Assembly (NCBI GenBank): GCA_943704525.1
Contig: CALSCQ010002614.1
Location: 25,684 to 89,683, forward strand
From: Pigoraptor vietnamica
Taxonomy: Eukaryota; Opisthokonta; Filasterea
Length of the DNA stretch: 64,000 nucleotides
Reading direction: 5' to 3'
Positions 1 through 11,459 of the stretch are shown one piece after another; position 1 is the stretch's first letter; each line of letters starts with the position of its first letter. Position numbers and translations under genes: made by a program. Below the pieces are notes generated by a model that ran no database searches, was not told the origin of the DNA, and was given only the letters and a program-made list of their open reading frames with translations.

Positions 1-44
1 GGAGCTACGGCGTGGCATTCTGGCTGCCAGCGAGTGCGGGACAA

Positions 45-214
45 GGTGAGGGTTATCCGTGCGCGTCAGCGTGGATGTTACGGTGTGGCCTAAGGTGAGT
101 GTTAGCCTCGCCCTGCGTAAGGTGGATGTTATATCGCGGTGCTGGGTGAGGGTTAGCCGCGCCAACCCGGCTCGGTGGAGGGTGGGTGTTACTGTTTGGT
201 GTAAGGTGGGTGTT
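45..214 (+). repeat. Degenerate ~24-bp tandem repeat
   Basis: Seven units end in a core resembling GGTGRGKGTTA. The cores end near 55, 80, 104, 131, 155, 191 and 214, so spacing is 23-27 bp with one of 36. Between cores the sequence is variable and GC-rich. The GGGTTA-like core resembles a degenerate telomeric word, but spacing and variation fit a minisatellite better. It may extend left of the window. Confidence 0.6.
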
Positions 215-737
215 ACATGCCCCGTTCCATTAATTTTATGAAGGGGTGGGGCACAGCCGGACATATATTTATTTTGTGCCATGGTTTGTATGGATTTTGT
301 ATGGATTATCACATGATTTTTTTCGCTGTGCCGCTGTCACACATTTCGGGCGCCAAATTGTCGCCTCAGCCGACTGTAGTTCATATCAGCCGAGGTCGGC
401 GCGGTCGCCGCCGGGCGGCCCTTACGGTCAGTACGGCTCGGCGTACAAGGAGAAATCTCAAACAAGATGGCATAGAACTGAACTTGGCCAGCCCGGCATC
501 CAACTCCCGATTCGGCTTCACTCGGCTGAGAACCGCCTGACAGCCGGTCAGCCAGAACCGGGGCCGGCCGGCTGCACTCGGCCCGCGCCAGCCGGCGGCT
601 GCCCGGCGCGTGCGGACTGACACTGAGCTCGCTCAAAGATACATGTACTCTTGGTGTGCACGAACCATGCCAGCCGGCAACAACTGCGACAGATTTCCGG
701 CTGGCGACAAAATCTTGTGAAGCCGAGTTGTGTTAGT

Positions 738-773
738 CACGTGGCCAAATGAGTCATGTCTCCGATGACGTCA
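738..773 (+). promoter_or_regulatory. Clustered E-box, AP-1-like and CRE-like sites
   Basis: Within 36 bases there is a palindromic E-box CACGTG (738-743), an AP-1-like TGAGTCA (750-756) and a palindromic CRE TGACGTCA (766-773). The cluster ends about 40 bases before the start codon of the armadillo gene at 811. These words are classical bHLH and bZIP binding sites in other eukaryotes; their use here is inferred from position only. Confidence 0.45.
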
Positions 774-810
774 TGCAGAAGGAGCTGAAGTACTGAAGCC
801 GAGCGTGTCG

Positions 811-1976
811 ATGGAGTGTGCGCAAGACACTGCCGGCACAATGGGCGTTCGTGTCGCAAGTGCGGTTGCCGCCGTCGCCGCCGTTGCGGTCGCCTATTAT
901 GCATGGCATTATGGTCGCAAGCGTCCAAAGAAGCGGTCCGTCGGTCAAGGGAGTGTTGGTGAGGGATCGGAGCGTTCGTGACGTGCCACGTGTCCGGCAC
1001 TTGATCGTTCACACTTTTTGCGAACACAGAATCCGCAGCGATTCCGAGCGTGACCGACGCTGTGGCAACACGTGGCGCCGCCGAGTCTTCCGCTCTGACA
1101 AACTTTGATGTGGGTGCCGTGCTGGCGGACATACCGCGGCTCGACGGCGCTTCGGCTGCGGCTTTAGTAGGCACCCTCGTTTCCGATAGCGCCACGGCAG
1201 CGGACCGCGTGAGCACGCTTGTCACTGTCGCAAATGCCGCCGCTGTGGGGTCGGGCAGTCAGGCAGCCGTTCGCGATGCCGGCGGACTCGAGGCTGTTAT
1301 GCGCTTAGTGTCATCTCGCAACGACGACGAGCGCTTGGCCGCGCTGCGTGCCTTTGCGAATCTCGCCGTAAACGAAACGAACCAGGACACTCTGTTCGCC
1401 GGCATCCCCGCCATTGCGCGGCTGCTGGACTCTGCCCGCGTGGACGTGGTGATCGCCGCGTGTCGCTGCCTCCTCAACATGAGCGTGCGCGATGACTTCC
1501 ACCACGTTGTGCGCCGCACCGCCGCAGCAAAGTCCCTGAACCGGCTCATTCAAGCCGCACTGCAAGCGCGTCGGAAGCAGCGCCCCTCTGCTGCGCTCGT
1601 GCGCGTCTCGCAGGACTATTACGAGCGACGACCTGTCGATGCGTGCATGTATGAGGCGGTGCGCGTGGCCGTGAACATGGCGTGCAACAGTGAGAGTGCG
1701 CGATGGCTTGCAGACGCAGGCGTCTTCGCGTCGTGCGTCGACGTCGCACTCGATTGGCCGGCGACTGGTGCGGGAATGGACGGCGACGTCCTGCAAAAGG
1801 CTGCCGCGACGATTGGTCACGTTGTCGCCGCCCACGCAACTGCGCCGTTCCTTACTCCTGATGACCTTGGGCGCGCAACCGAGGCAGTCGATCGCCTTGC
1901 TTTATGTGACGACTCGGATGCGCGTGAGTTCGCCGTGCGGGCGTCGCTGGCGCTGCGGGCCATCGCGCACGGCTAG
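811..1976 (+). CDS. Membrane-anchored armadillo-repeat protein (ARMC10/ARMCX-like)
   Basis: Two exons, 811-958 and 1030-1976, join in frame (donor GTGAGG, acceptor CACAG) to give about 364 residues. A second in-frame ATG lies at 841. The N-terminus has one hydrophobic segment rich in Ala and Val (about residues 13-34) followed at once by a basic RKRPKK stretch. This is the layout of tail-out anchors such as ARMC10, which sit in the ER or mitochondrial outer membrane. The rest is alpha-helical, with armadillo signatures such as AVRDAGGLEAVMRLV, LAALRAFANLAVN and VVIAACRCLLNMSV. Family assignment rests on architecture; exact orthology is not established. Convergent with the next gene, whose stop lies about 65 bases downstream. 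Confidence 0.75.
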
Positions 1977-2041
1977 GTGGCTAATGGGACGTCGTTGCAA
2001 ACACGGGCCTGCGCCGTTTCTCGGCGGACTCCTATTTATTG

Positions 2042-3615
2042 CTACAAATCGATCAGGTTGCCCTCCACTTTCGGCGGGCGTGCGAGCGCATCCTCCATGC
2101 TCATGACTTCTGCGAGGGGACAAACGGCCGCGTGATGAGACTTTACGGAGCGCGCGCACGCAATGCACGTGAACGGGCGGTTGCACGCACCTTTCAACCG
2201 CCCCGCCCTCAACGCCACAATCGCCTCGTCACTTTGCGCCACCTTTTTCGCAAGCGCCTGCGAGGGCGGCATATTAAACCACATTAGGACCACATGGACG
2301 CGAGTACATTGAACCCTCGCGCATCGCACCTCGATTTCATCGATGGTCGTCGCGCACAGGCTTTGCGCGCTCACGGCATCGACCGTCCAGCCCTGCTGCG
2401 GCGCACCAGAGTCGTGCGGCGACGAGGGATCCTCGAGCTTGGGGGGTGCGCCCACGATGTTGTCGCCGGCCGCCGTGCGGTACGGGCGTCGCTTAGACTG
2501 GCCGATGTTCACGACAGACAGGTGCGACTGTTTCACGCGATTGGCAGCCGAAACATCCTCGCCGTCAGCGTGAGGCTGCCCGTAGAACGCGGCGTAATTG
2601 AACGTGTGCGCTGCGCCGGCGTCTCTTTGCCACGCGGAAAACACAAGGCAACTTGTGACCGGGCACTTGCTGCGATCCGTCACACAACGGCGCGTGAGTA
2701 CCGCAACTAGCAAAATGAGACCGAACAGACCCCGCAGAAACACGCGACGGCAGCACCCACATTTCTGCCCTGAGCAGCCGCTCAAGGGACGCCTGAATCA
2801 TGTGGTCGCGCAAGGACATCTGCGACGCAGACGACAGTGAGCGCCGAGGCGTCTGAAGCAGCTGGACAGCAACGCCAATTTCCCCCTCCGCCCTAACCAC
2901 AAACCCACGCAATAACCCACGCACACCCCTTCGAGTACCCCACCCAAGGCACGGCATGCAGTTGCGGCCTCATTCGCACCTGCAGGGTCGCGCTTCTCCT
3001 GTGCTTGAACCACCCGACAACGCCCTCAAGGCCCTCATCGCCAAGGAGATACAGAAGCCGCCGCCGGTCAATGTCGGCGGTGCCGGCTGCAATGGGCAGC
3101 CCTCCGGGTAACGGAAGGTGGCCCGTGATGAGCACGCGCAGCTGCGTGTACTTTCTTTCCTGCAAGGCCATGAAGTCTCAGGCAACAGTAGACACCGTGC
3201 AGCCAAGCATCAAAGTCGGGTACGCCCACACATTACATACGCATGCGCACATGCGCAAGCACGAGCACCGTCAGTCGCTACGTCATACACGCACACACGC
3301 ACAGACACGAGCATGCACGCACACGCACGCTCGTGGCACCATCGCAACGAGTCTAAACGAAAGACTCACCGCGTCGTTATCATTAATCTCGCGGATGACA
3401 GTGGATGTGACTGTTCCCAATAAAAGACCCTCCTGGGGGAGTACGACAGCGAGCGTTAGTAAAATACCGGTCGCGCAAGCAGAGCAGTTTGACAACTGGG
3501 CGAGGGTCGGTGGCTTAACACAAAGACGCACCCCGTCGCCATCGCTGTCGGATACGGTGAACATGAGCGCCGCAAGTGCGGGCCCGTGTAGCCGCATGTG
3601 AAACTTTGTCTCCAT
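2042..3615 (-). CDS. Abraxas/FAM175-like MPN-domain scaffold protein
   Basis: Five exons on the minus strand, in frame throughout: 3615-3370, 3159-2980, a third from the acceptor before MSLRDHMIQASLERLLRAE, a fourth with KCPVTSCLVF and SHLSVVNIGQSKRRPYRT, and a last with ALAKKVAQSDEAIVALRAG. The order and motifs match Abraxas: LLLGTV, then VVGWFKHRR, the RDHMIQASLERLL helix, a VVNIGQS strand, then a coiled coil. Abraxas proteins are catalytically dead MPN scaffolds of BRCC36 deubiquitinase complexes (BRCA1-A, BRISC). No JAMM zinc motif is seen, as expected for the family. The tail has a CxxC-x7-H-H-x3-C cluster, and the SPxF BRCA1-binding end of animal ABRAXAS1 is absent. The start is set at METKFHMRLHG; an upstream in-frame ATG exists at 3687. 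Confidence 0.75.
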
Positions 3616-3866
3616 GCTTGCGTCAACGGGAAAACGGCAAACGAGTGGCGTCGAAAACGGCTCGTCTTGGGCGAAAAGAGCCTTCACCTTTCGCTTGTTA
3701 CTCGTTACTTCCCCACCCCGGATGAATCAGGCGGCAAGTTTAAAAAATTTGAATTTGCTGACGTCCTACGCAAGAACTGAACCTGCGCGGCGAAGTCTTT
3801 TGTAGTTGTGACCCTCCATATCGAACGCCGTGGACTTACGAAGTTACCTAACGGCTGTAATAACTG

Positions 3867-6715
3867 GTGAAACGCACTCTGAGGGAGCGGGTTTCGGCCC
3901 GAGTCGACCTGCAGAAGATGGCAAGGTGTGTCTTGTGCGTGGAACCAAGTCACTGGCCGCGTGTCTCGTGTGCCGAATCTGACCGAACTGTTCGTCCCAG
4001 TCTGGAAGCGCACGTCGGCAATATTGCGCAACAAGCGTCCATGCGCCTTTCGAAAATTTGGGATGAGATGGGGCTCGATGAGAGCGAGCGACGCGGACGA
4101 GCGGCAGAAGCCTTTCGTGCGGTCGAGGAGGCATTTTCGCAGCTGATTGCGAGCGAGACTTCACGGCGGGACACAATGCAGGCGGCCGTTCACGAACACG
4201 TGTCGGCCATAGCGCAGATTGCATCAGAACTGGGGGAGCCGATGGTCGTCGTGGTGCTGTCGCCTGCGTCCGGATATCAGCTGACGCCCGGCCTCGCCCG
4301 GCTAAGCCTGCAGCGGCAGCACGAGGCCCTTTCGCGTCGACTCGACGATCTGGAGCGGATGCGGTTCGAGAGGATAGAGACAATGACGCGGGCACTCTCT
4401 CGCATAGAGGCACTGGAGGCGCTCATCTCGCTCGAAGACGACACGGAACCCCACGCGCACGCGCACGCGCCGCAGCTATCGACGCAGCAGCTCGAGCGCC
4501 TGCAGGGACGGTTGGACGCACTTGAGAAGGAGCACATGCGCCGGGCAGGCGAGGCGCGCGAGCACATGGCGGCGGTTGTTGCGCTGTGGCGGGAGCTTGG
4601 CGAAGGCGCGGTCTCGCCGTTTGAGCGGACTGTGCTGCGCGCGGCAGAGGAGGGGGAGGCTGGTGCGCGGCGGTCCCTGCCACTGTCGGACGGCAACATG
4701 GCATCGCTAAAGCAGCTTCGGAGCTCGCTCGAGGGGGAGCGTCGCGCGCGGCAGGGCACGCTCTCGCAAATGGTCGCGCGCATTCAGACGCTGTGGGAGC
4801 GGCTGGACGTGACGGTGACCGAGCGCGAGGGCTTTGCTCGCCGGAACGCAGGGCTGTCACGCAACGCCATGGAAGCGGTGGGCACTGTGCTCGTCTGCAG
4901 TTGCAGAGTAAGCTGCTTGCGAGTGGTGTGGTAGTAGATGAAGAATGAGCACATAAATGCGCGCACCGCACACTCACATGCGCACACACACTTTCTCACC
5001 ACACGCACGCACGCAAGCACGCACACACGCACACGCACTCACACGCAAAAAAATGCTCGTGAAGGGATTTTCATCTGTCGTGTGAGGAATTCCATCTCCG
5101 AATCCTCCGTCGTATGACACCCATCCAACCCTCCGCCCGCGCAGCACCGCAGCGAACTCGCGCGCCTGGAGGGCTTGAAAGCCGCGAATGTCGCCAAATT
5201 CGTGTCCATTGCGCGCGAGGACTTGCGGCGGGCGTGGAGCCGCTGCTTTGTGAGCGAGGAACAGCGCGCGCTGTTTCCCGCCTTCGACGCCGACTGTCCG
5301 ATGGACGACGACGAGCGCCTGCGTGCGTTGGAGGAGGAGACGGAGCGGCTCGTGGCGCACCGGCAGGAGCATGAGGAGCTGTACGCGGCGATTGAGCGGC
5401 GCATGTGGGTGGCGTTGGTCCGGCAGGGGCCTTATTGGATGTATTAAGCGTTGCGAGTTAATGGAATGGTCCAGTAGAACAGTCGTGGCGCGATCTCTTC
5501 CCCGTTTTGAATTTGACCTTCGGCACCCTTCCCTATAACACCCCACAGGCTCTTATGGGCGGAACTGGAGCGCATGGAGGTCGAGTCGACGGACCCCACG
5601 CGCCTATCCAACCGCGGCGGAATGCTGCTGAAGGAGGAGAAGCTGCGAAACTCGATTGTGCGCGAATTGCCGCGGCTGCGCGACCGCATCGCCGCCCTCA
5701 TCGCGCACTTTGAGGGAAGCACCGGAAGGCGAGTTCTCCCTCTTCGCACTCTGCTAACTAGCACTGATGCAGACGCACTTTGAAGCCCCTCCATCTCGCG
5801 CGACACCCAACACGCACTGTTCAACGCAAAATTCACGCACGTGTGTTGACTTTTTTCGTCGCTGCACAATGCCGCGCAGGTACTTTCTCATCAACGGCGA
5901 GCGATATCTTCACGTGATGGACGACGAAGAAGAGGAGCACCGCAAGTTCAAGGAGGACAACAAGCGGCAGCGGCAGCGCGCGCGCGAGGACAATGTGTCC
6001 GAGTCTGCCGCGTCCGCACCCCCGCTCACCCCGGGCAAGAAGGCCGCGCAGACGCCCGTGGGCAAGTACAAGACAATGCCGACGACGCCCGCGAGCGCGC
6101 GCAAAGGCCCGTCGGCGCACGGGGTCGCTGCGTCGGCGATTCCGACACCGGCACGCAAGCCCAGCGCATTGCAGCCGTCCGCTTCGGCACGGTCTGCGGC
6201 CGCACCGACGACGCCGTCCAAGGGACCGGGGCAGCAGCAGCCCACAACGCCCGGTGTAGTGACGGTGTGTTGGCTATCAGTGTGCTGACTCATGTCACGA
6301 CGTCAGTGCATCAGTATGTATTGAGACTTGGCCATTCAACGCAGGCGCAGTCGCGCGTTCCTGTTGCCCGCCGCATCCTTGGCGAAGTGGCGCCCCAGCA
6401 ACAGCTCGCCGTCGCGCCGACACCCACAAAGCCCGCGCACGCACCGCCGTCGTACGCGCCACAACAGCGAGCTACGGCTCCGTCCGCGGCCGATTTTGAC
6501 TTTGCCGCGTTCGCCGAAAACGCGGGGACGGACGACCTCTGCTCCTACGACGACTTTGAGGTGGGTATTGCGCGAACAGCGACGACTGCCCGCACAACCC
6601 GCTGACACGCGCACACTTCCCACGTCCCACGCAGTTTGAGCTCAACCAGTCCAATATGAAGTACCACCGAAGCTCCGAAATGCCCCCCGCTTACGGCGGA
6701 TACGGCCACTGCTGA
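3867..6715 (+). CDS. PRC1: PRC1/Ase1/MAP65 microtubule-bundling protein
   Basis: Seven exons: 3867-3925, 4001-4877, 5145-5404, 5549-5728, 5880-6264, 6345-6560 and 6635-6715, giving about 685 residues (animal PRC1 is about 620). The long first part is coiled coil (dimerisation and rod). The spectrin-like microtubule-binding core is recognisable from AWSRCFVSEEQRALF, LSNRGGMLLKEEK and the FLINGERYLHVMDDEEEEH helix. The C-terminal tail is Pro/Ala-rich, with several minimal CDK sites of the type TPGKK, TPVGK and TPARK, where animal PRC1 is also controlled by CDK1. The family crosslinks antiparallel microtubules at the spindle midzone during cytokinesis. The protein may start at 3867 or at an internal ATG near 3918. 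Intron 4 appears to be GC-AG (5729-5879). Confidence 0.92.
4970..5050 (+). repeat. CA-rich low-complexity tract in PRC1 intron 2
   Basis: Imperfect CA and CGCA repeats lie inside the intron between exons 2 and 3. Unlike most microsatellites in this window, the CA strand rather than the TG strand is the sense strand here. Confidence 0.7.
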
Positions 6716-6846
6716 GCCCCAGTCCTAGCGACTACCGGCTGGCCGGTGGCATGGCATCGCAGCGTGCGTGCGCGTGCAGCGTCGCGTCTCGCAGCGTATC
6801 CCGCGATAATAACACACATGCGTCTGTTTGCCACTCGCGCACACAA

Positions 6847-9365
6847 TCATCGCCCAAAGGGGTTTCGCGAGTATGCGTCCAGCTGTTGCTTGGTCAGGGA
6901 GGGCGGCACAATCGCGAGCGCCGCAGCAAATTCGCCCATGCCCACGCGCGTTGCGCTCATCGACGCGCGGAGTGCTTGCATGGCTGCCTCGCGGCACACC
7001 GACTCGATGTCGGCGCCCGTATAACCGTCCGTGCGCGCAACAAGCGCGGCCAAGTCAACGTCACCGTCCAGCGACATCGATCGCGTCTTGATGCGAAAGA
7101 TCTGTTCGCGCGCCGCGGAGTCCGGCGCGGGCACCAACACGCACGAATCGAAGCGGCCCGGTCGCAGGAGCGCCGCATCGAGGGCGCGCGGGCGATTCGT
7201 CGCACCGACGACGAGCACGCCGCGCGCGCTTTCCACGCCGTCCATTTCGTTGAGCAGCGCAGAAAGCACGCGCGCGGACACGCCATCCGAGCTCGCGCTG
7301 TCGCCGCCCGAAGCGGCCCTGTTCCACGCAGTTTCAGTTGCGACCTAACACCACCACCAAACTTTAACATAAAGGCATGCGCTGCGACGTACCTGTCTCC
7401 CACGATCGCATCGATTTCGTCCAAAAAGACTATGCAGGGCGCCGCCGCACGCGCACGTGCAAACACCTCCCGCACTTCGCGTTCCGAGTCCCCGACATAC
7501 GGCGAGTACAGCTGCGCGCCGCTGAGAAAGAGCAGCGCGCACCCGGCCGTTCCCGCCAGCGCACGCACGAGCGTCGTCTTGGAGCATCCGGGCGGCCCGT
7601 AGAGCAGGACGCCGCGCGGAGGGGCGATCCCAAGGCGGTCGAAGGCCTCCGGGCGCAGCAACGGCCACTCAATCGCACGCCGCAGCGCGCCCTTGGCCGC
7701 CTCGCACCCGCCGATCTCGTCCCACGCAACGGGATCCAGGCGGACCTCGGCACCGCGCAGCACCGACGGCACGTGGTGCGTCAGCGCGCGCTCAAAGTCA
7801 GCAAGGGTCACCGTCGCACGCGCGCGCTGCTCGAGAGCGCCTTTGTTCTCGTGCTGGGCGGACGACACTGTTTCGGCGCCATGCGATGCGATATGGGCCG
7901 TCGCACCGAGCAGGGGGTCCACCGAGGCAGCGGCCACAGGCAACGCCACCACAGATGCCCGCTTAAGGGCGGCGAGGGCGGCCGCGCGGCACACTTCCGC
8001 AATGTCCGCCCCAACGCACCCGTTCGCAAGGCGCGCGAGCTCGTCCAGGTCGACGTCGGCGGACAGCGGCAATCCGCGCGTGTAAATTGCGAAGATGTCG
8101 CGGCGGTCCCTCGCATTCGGCGGGCGGATATGCACCTCTCTGTCGAAGCGGCCGGGGCGTCGCAGGGCCGGGTCAATCGCGTTGGGCCTGTTCGTCGCGC
8201 CCACAACAACGACGCCCCTCCTCCCCGTGCGACCCTTTGCGTCCATTCCGTCCATGAGTGTGAGCAGTTGTGCCACGACGCGCGCAACGTGTTGGTCGCC
8301 GGCGTCGCGACGAGGGCAGAGAGCGTCAATCTCGTCGAGAAAGAGCACGACGGGCCGGTCACCCGCGGCGGCGCGCGCAGTGGCATTCCCAAAGACGCGC
8401 CTCAAGTTGGCCTCGCTGTCGCCCGCGTACGCGCCGTACACTTCGGGGCCGTTCACGACGACGAGTTCCGCGCCGCACTCGTCTGCCGCAGCGCGCGCAA
8501 TGAGCGTCTTGCCAACGCCGGGCGGGCCGGAGAGAAGAATGCCGCGTGGACAGTCGACCCCCATGCGCGCGAATGCCTCCGGCCGAAGGAACGGCAGGCG
8601 CACTATCTCAAGCAGTTGCTGCAGCGCATGGCCCACGCCAGCCACGCGCTCGCTTGCCGCCCCTCCGTGGGAACCGGCGCCGCCTTTCGATTCGCGCGGA
8701 GGGCGCGACGTTGCGCCAAGTGAAGGCTTCGAAGGGGCTTCAATTTCGACGACAGTGGCGTGGGTGACGAGCACACAGCCTGAGAGAGGAGGAGCAGATG
8801 CGTCGACGGCCGTCACGCGCACGGACGAATAGGGCTGCGAAGACGACGGCGCCGGGTGCACGACAGCGCCGACAGACACCACGTGACCCGCCAGCAGCGC
8901 CGCGACTGCACGCCCGGCCAGCGCGGGCGAAGGGTCGAGAGACCTTCGCGTCACCTGCACACGGAGTGAGGCGGCCCTTGGAACAAAGCCGAGTGGTTCG
9001 ATGTCCGCGTGTGCGATGCGAACAGGGCACCGTGGTGCATCACGGTTCGGGGCGGTTCCCACAGCAACAGACGCGTCCATGTCGCACGTGGTGCCATAAG
9101 CGGCGTACCGAAGTGGCCACACCGTGCACAGCGCATGGATGTCCTCAGCAACTCGCACGCGCACAGCACTGCCCGCCGCAAGGCCCAGAACGCGCATCAC
9201 GGCCGGAGGCACACGGAGTTGCGCGCTGCCGCACTCGCCCGCGCGCACAACCGCCAGCGTGGGGCCGTCCATTGCTGCGTCGGCAGCGCATGCCGCGCGG
9301 TAGTTGCCTTCGAACGCGCCTCTGACGTCCCACGTCCCGTGACTTGATCGCTCAGCTAGAAACAA
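6847..9365 (-). CDS. AFG2/SPATA5-type double AAA+ ATPase
   Basis: Two exons (9365-7393 and 7318-6847) with a GT-AG intron at 7319-7392 join in frame to give about 814 residues. The first ATG is used; another lies at 9272. An N-terminal region compatible with a Cdc48-like N domain precedes two AAA modules. D1 has Walker A GPPGVGKT, Walker B VVLFLDEIDAL and the GATNRPNAIDPALRRPGRFD second region of homology. D2 has the unusual Walker A GPPGCSKTT, Walker B CIVFLDEIDAI and GATNRPRALDAALLRPGRFD. The CSKT form in D2 is typical of AFG2/SPATA5 rather than Cdc48 or NVL. AFG2 releases Rlp24 and other factors from pre-60S ribosomes in the cytoplasm. The protein ends in SRNPFGR. Confidence 0.85.
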
Positions 9366-9512
9366 ACGAAGGAAAAAAGAAAACGTGGCGGCTCAAAGGT
9401 ACCGAGTGACCCGGTTACCCTGTCTGGACACCGACACATGCTCGGCCGACTGCGCAGAAAGTTGCAACAACCCAACTCATGCTTCCCGTCCACCACCCTA
9501 AAACCCGCTCCC

Positions 9513-11335
9513 ATGGCGTCTCTCGCGCGCATGCTCGCCCCTTTTACTGCCGCCGGTGCCCTGCGCGCGCCGGCGGTGGCACGCGCTGCGGTGGCGGCGA
9601 TGACGACAGGTGCCGCGCAACCACAGGCCATCTACGAGCTCCGCTGGTGAGGATGGACTGAGAACTTCGCTGTGCGTACGTGCGTGCGCGCGAGGGGAAG
9701 TCGTTGACAGTGCCTCCGAGTGTTTCTGTGCGTGCTTTTCGTTGGCGCGTGCTCAACCCCCTTGCGCAGGTATGACATTCACCCTGGTCACTTTCGCGAC
9801 TTCATCGAGCTGACGAAGGCCAAGATCCACCTCCGCACGGCCGTGTCGCCGCTTGTGGGCTACTGGACGTGCGAGCTTGGCGGTCTCAACCAGACGGTGC
9901 ACATTTGGAAGTACGGTGCGTGATTGCGCCAATACTGCGCCATTGCCCCTGTGTGTGTGTCTGTGTGAGAGTGATCGAGCCGCGTGTGTGTGCGTGTGTG
10001 TGTGTGTGTGTGCGTGTGTGCGTTTGTGTGCGTTTGTGTGCGTGTGTGTGCGTGTGTGTGCGTGTGTGTGCGTGTGTGTGCGTGTGTGTGCGTGTGTGTG
10101 CGTACGGTTGTGCTCTGTCTTTTGTATTCTTGTGAGAGTACCTGAGCGTATGTTCTTGAACTCAGTGATTGTGAGGCATTTCTTCCACCGTTTGCGATGC
10201 GTTCTAACATTGGCATCGTCGAATGCTGCGCAGACTCCTTTGCTCACCGCACGAACGTGCGCGCCGCCCTCGGCAAGAACGAAGTGTGGATGCAGTCGTA
10301 CATGGAGCGCATGTGGCACTGGCTCGCGAAGCAGGTGCGTGTGCAGGGCGCCGTAGTAGTAGTAGTTGTAGTCGTTGTTACGCTCTCGCGTGAATTTTCT
10401 AAGGCACGCATGCATGCGAATGCGACGTGTGCCCTTCCACACTCGCATCGCACGCTGGACAGCTGTGTCCTAAGGTGTTGCAGCTCGATATGCACCCGTA
10501 CACGTGCCAGTGTGATATGCGCATGCTGTACGCAACGGCAAAAAATGTTTACTCCCTCGGTGAGGGGCACTGCGTGACACGCGCTTCTCCCGCAGAACAA
10601 CAGTGTCATGACGCCCATTCTGTCGCGCGAAATTCCCGCGGAAATTGTCGGCGCGAGTGAGTGACGCGTGCCTGTTGTGCGCCTTTCCACTCGTTTGTCT
10701 GACTCCGACACACTCGACATGTACACTTTGTGCGATTCATTCACGTCGTTTTCACTCGCAGCGTACGAACTGCGCACGCACCGCCTCAAGCCGGGCACCC
10801 TTCCGCAGTGGCGCGCGACATACGAGGAGCTGGTCTCGTGGGCCGCGTACCCTGTCGTGGGCGCCTGGTGGGTGCGCGCATGCGTGTGTGCGTTTACGTG
10901 TGTCGTGCCTCTGTCGCGATTTTCTGTCTGTGTCTGTGCGTTTTTTTGTGACCGACGGCGATTGGAGGCGTGTTGTGTATAACCTGATGGCACTCACGTG
11001 ATCGCAGGGCGAATGACTTTGGCGGCGGCCACACGGTCCACGAGCTGCTCCAGTACCCCTCCCTCGACCACCGCACGGCCGCCCGCGCCGCCCTCAACAA
11101 GGATGTCGCCTTTACGATGCTCGGTGCGTCCGCGTGCGCTGTTCGCTCGTGCTGTGCGGCCCGTATCATCGAGGCTGCGCGTGTGTCTGTATGTGTGATT
11201 GTCGTTACGATCCGGCCCATTCTGTCACTTATTCCGCCTCTGCCGTCACGTGCCGCAGAGACCCGCCTGCAAGATCTCGTCGTGGAGAGTCACTCGAAGC
11301 ACCTCAGCCCGCTTCCCTTTTCCCCGCTGCGATGA
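9513..11335 (+). CDS. NIPSNAP family mitochondrial protein
   Basis: Seven exons, all in frame: 9513-9646, 9770-9915, 10234-10334, 10596-10656, 10762-10867, 11008-11123 and 11259-11335. The N-terminus is rich in Ala and Arg without acids, like a mitochondrial targeting sequence. Two NIPSNAP repeats follow. The first starts [15 protein letters not shown] and contains [18 protein letters not shown]. The second starts [17 protein letters not shown] and contains [18 protein letters not shown]. The family has a dimeric alpha/beta-barrel fold and, in animals, acts in mitochondria and mitophagy signalling. The start at 9513 is preferred because it opens the presequence; an upstream in-frame ATG lies at 9438. 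Confidence 0.9.
9950..10106 (+). repeat. TG/TGCG microsatellite in NIPSNAP intron 2
   Basis: About 155 bases of nearly pure TG with regularly spaced CG interruptions (units of TGTGTGCG). It begins about 35 bases after the donor of exon 2 and has TG on the sense strand. Confidence 0.9.
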
Positions 11336-11459
11336 GAGGCTCGCGTCCGCGATGCCGCGTGTGCCACTGGTGCGCCGGCGTGCTATGAGTGCTACGCCGT
11401 GTGGGTTTGAGAATGGAAAGAAAACATTGAATTGGGGTTTCCATTTAAATGCGGCTATT

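Larger units (their letters stand above)
1..810. other. Intergenic region upstream of the armadillo gene
   Basis: No convincing coding exon is visible here. The left 214 bases hold a degenerate short tandem repeat. The middle (about 380-630) is very GC-rich and carries overlapping open frames of low-complexity composition that look like chance. The right end carries the putative promoter described separately. Confidence 0.6.

Noticed and set aside
45-214. True telomere repeat
   Set aside because: Units are 23-27 bases and divergent, not a short uniform TTAGGG-type array.
337-636. Several overlapping open frames around 217-640
   Set aside because: High GC makes long frames by chance on both strands; no motif, splice support or family pattern is seen.
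7377-8723. A 448-codon plus-strand frame
   Set aside because: It is antisense to the AFG2-type ATPase exon, whose Walker motifs are on the minus strand; composition is Arg-rich shadow coding.
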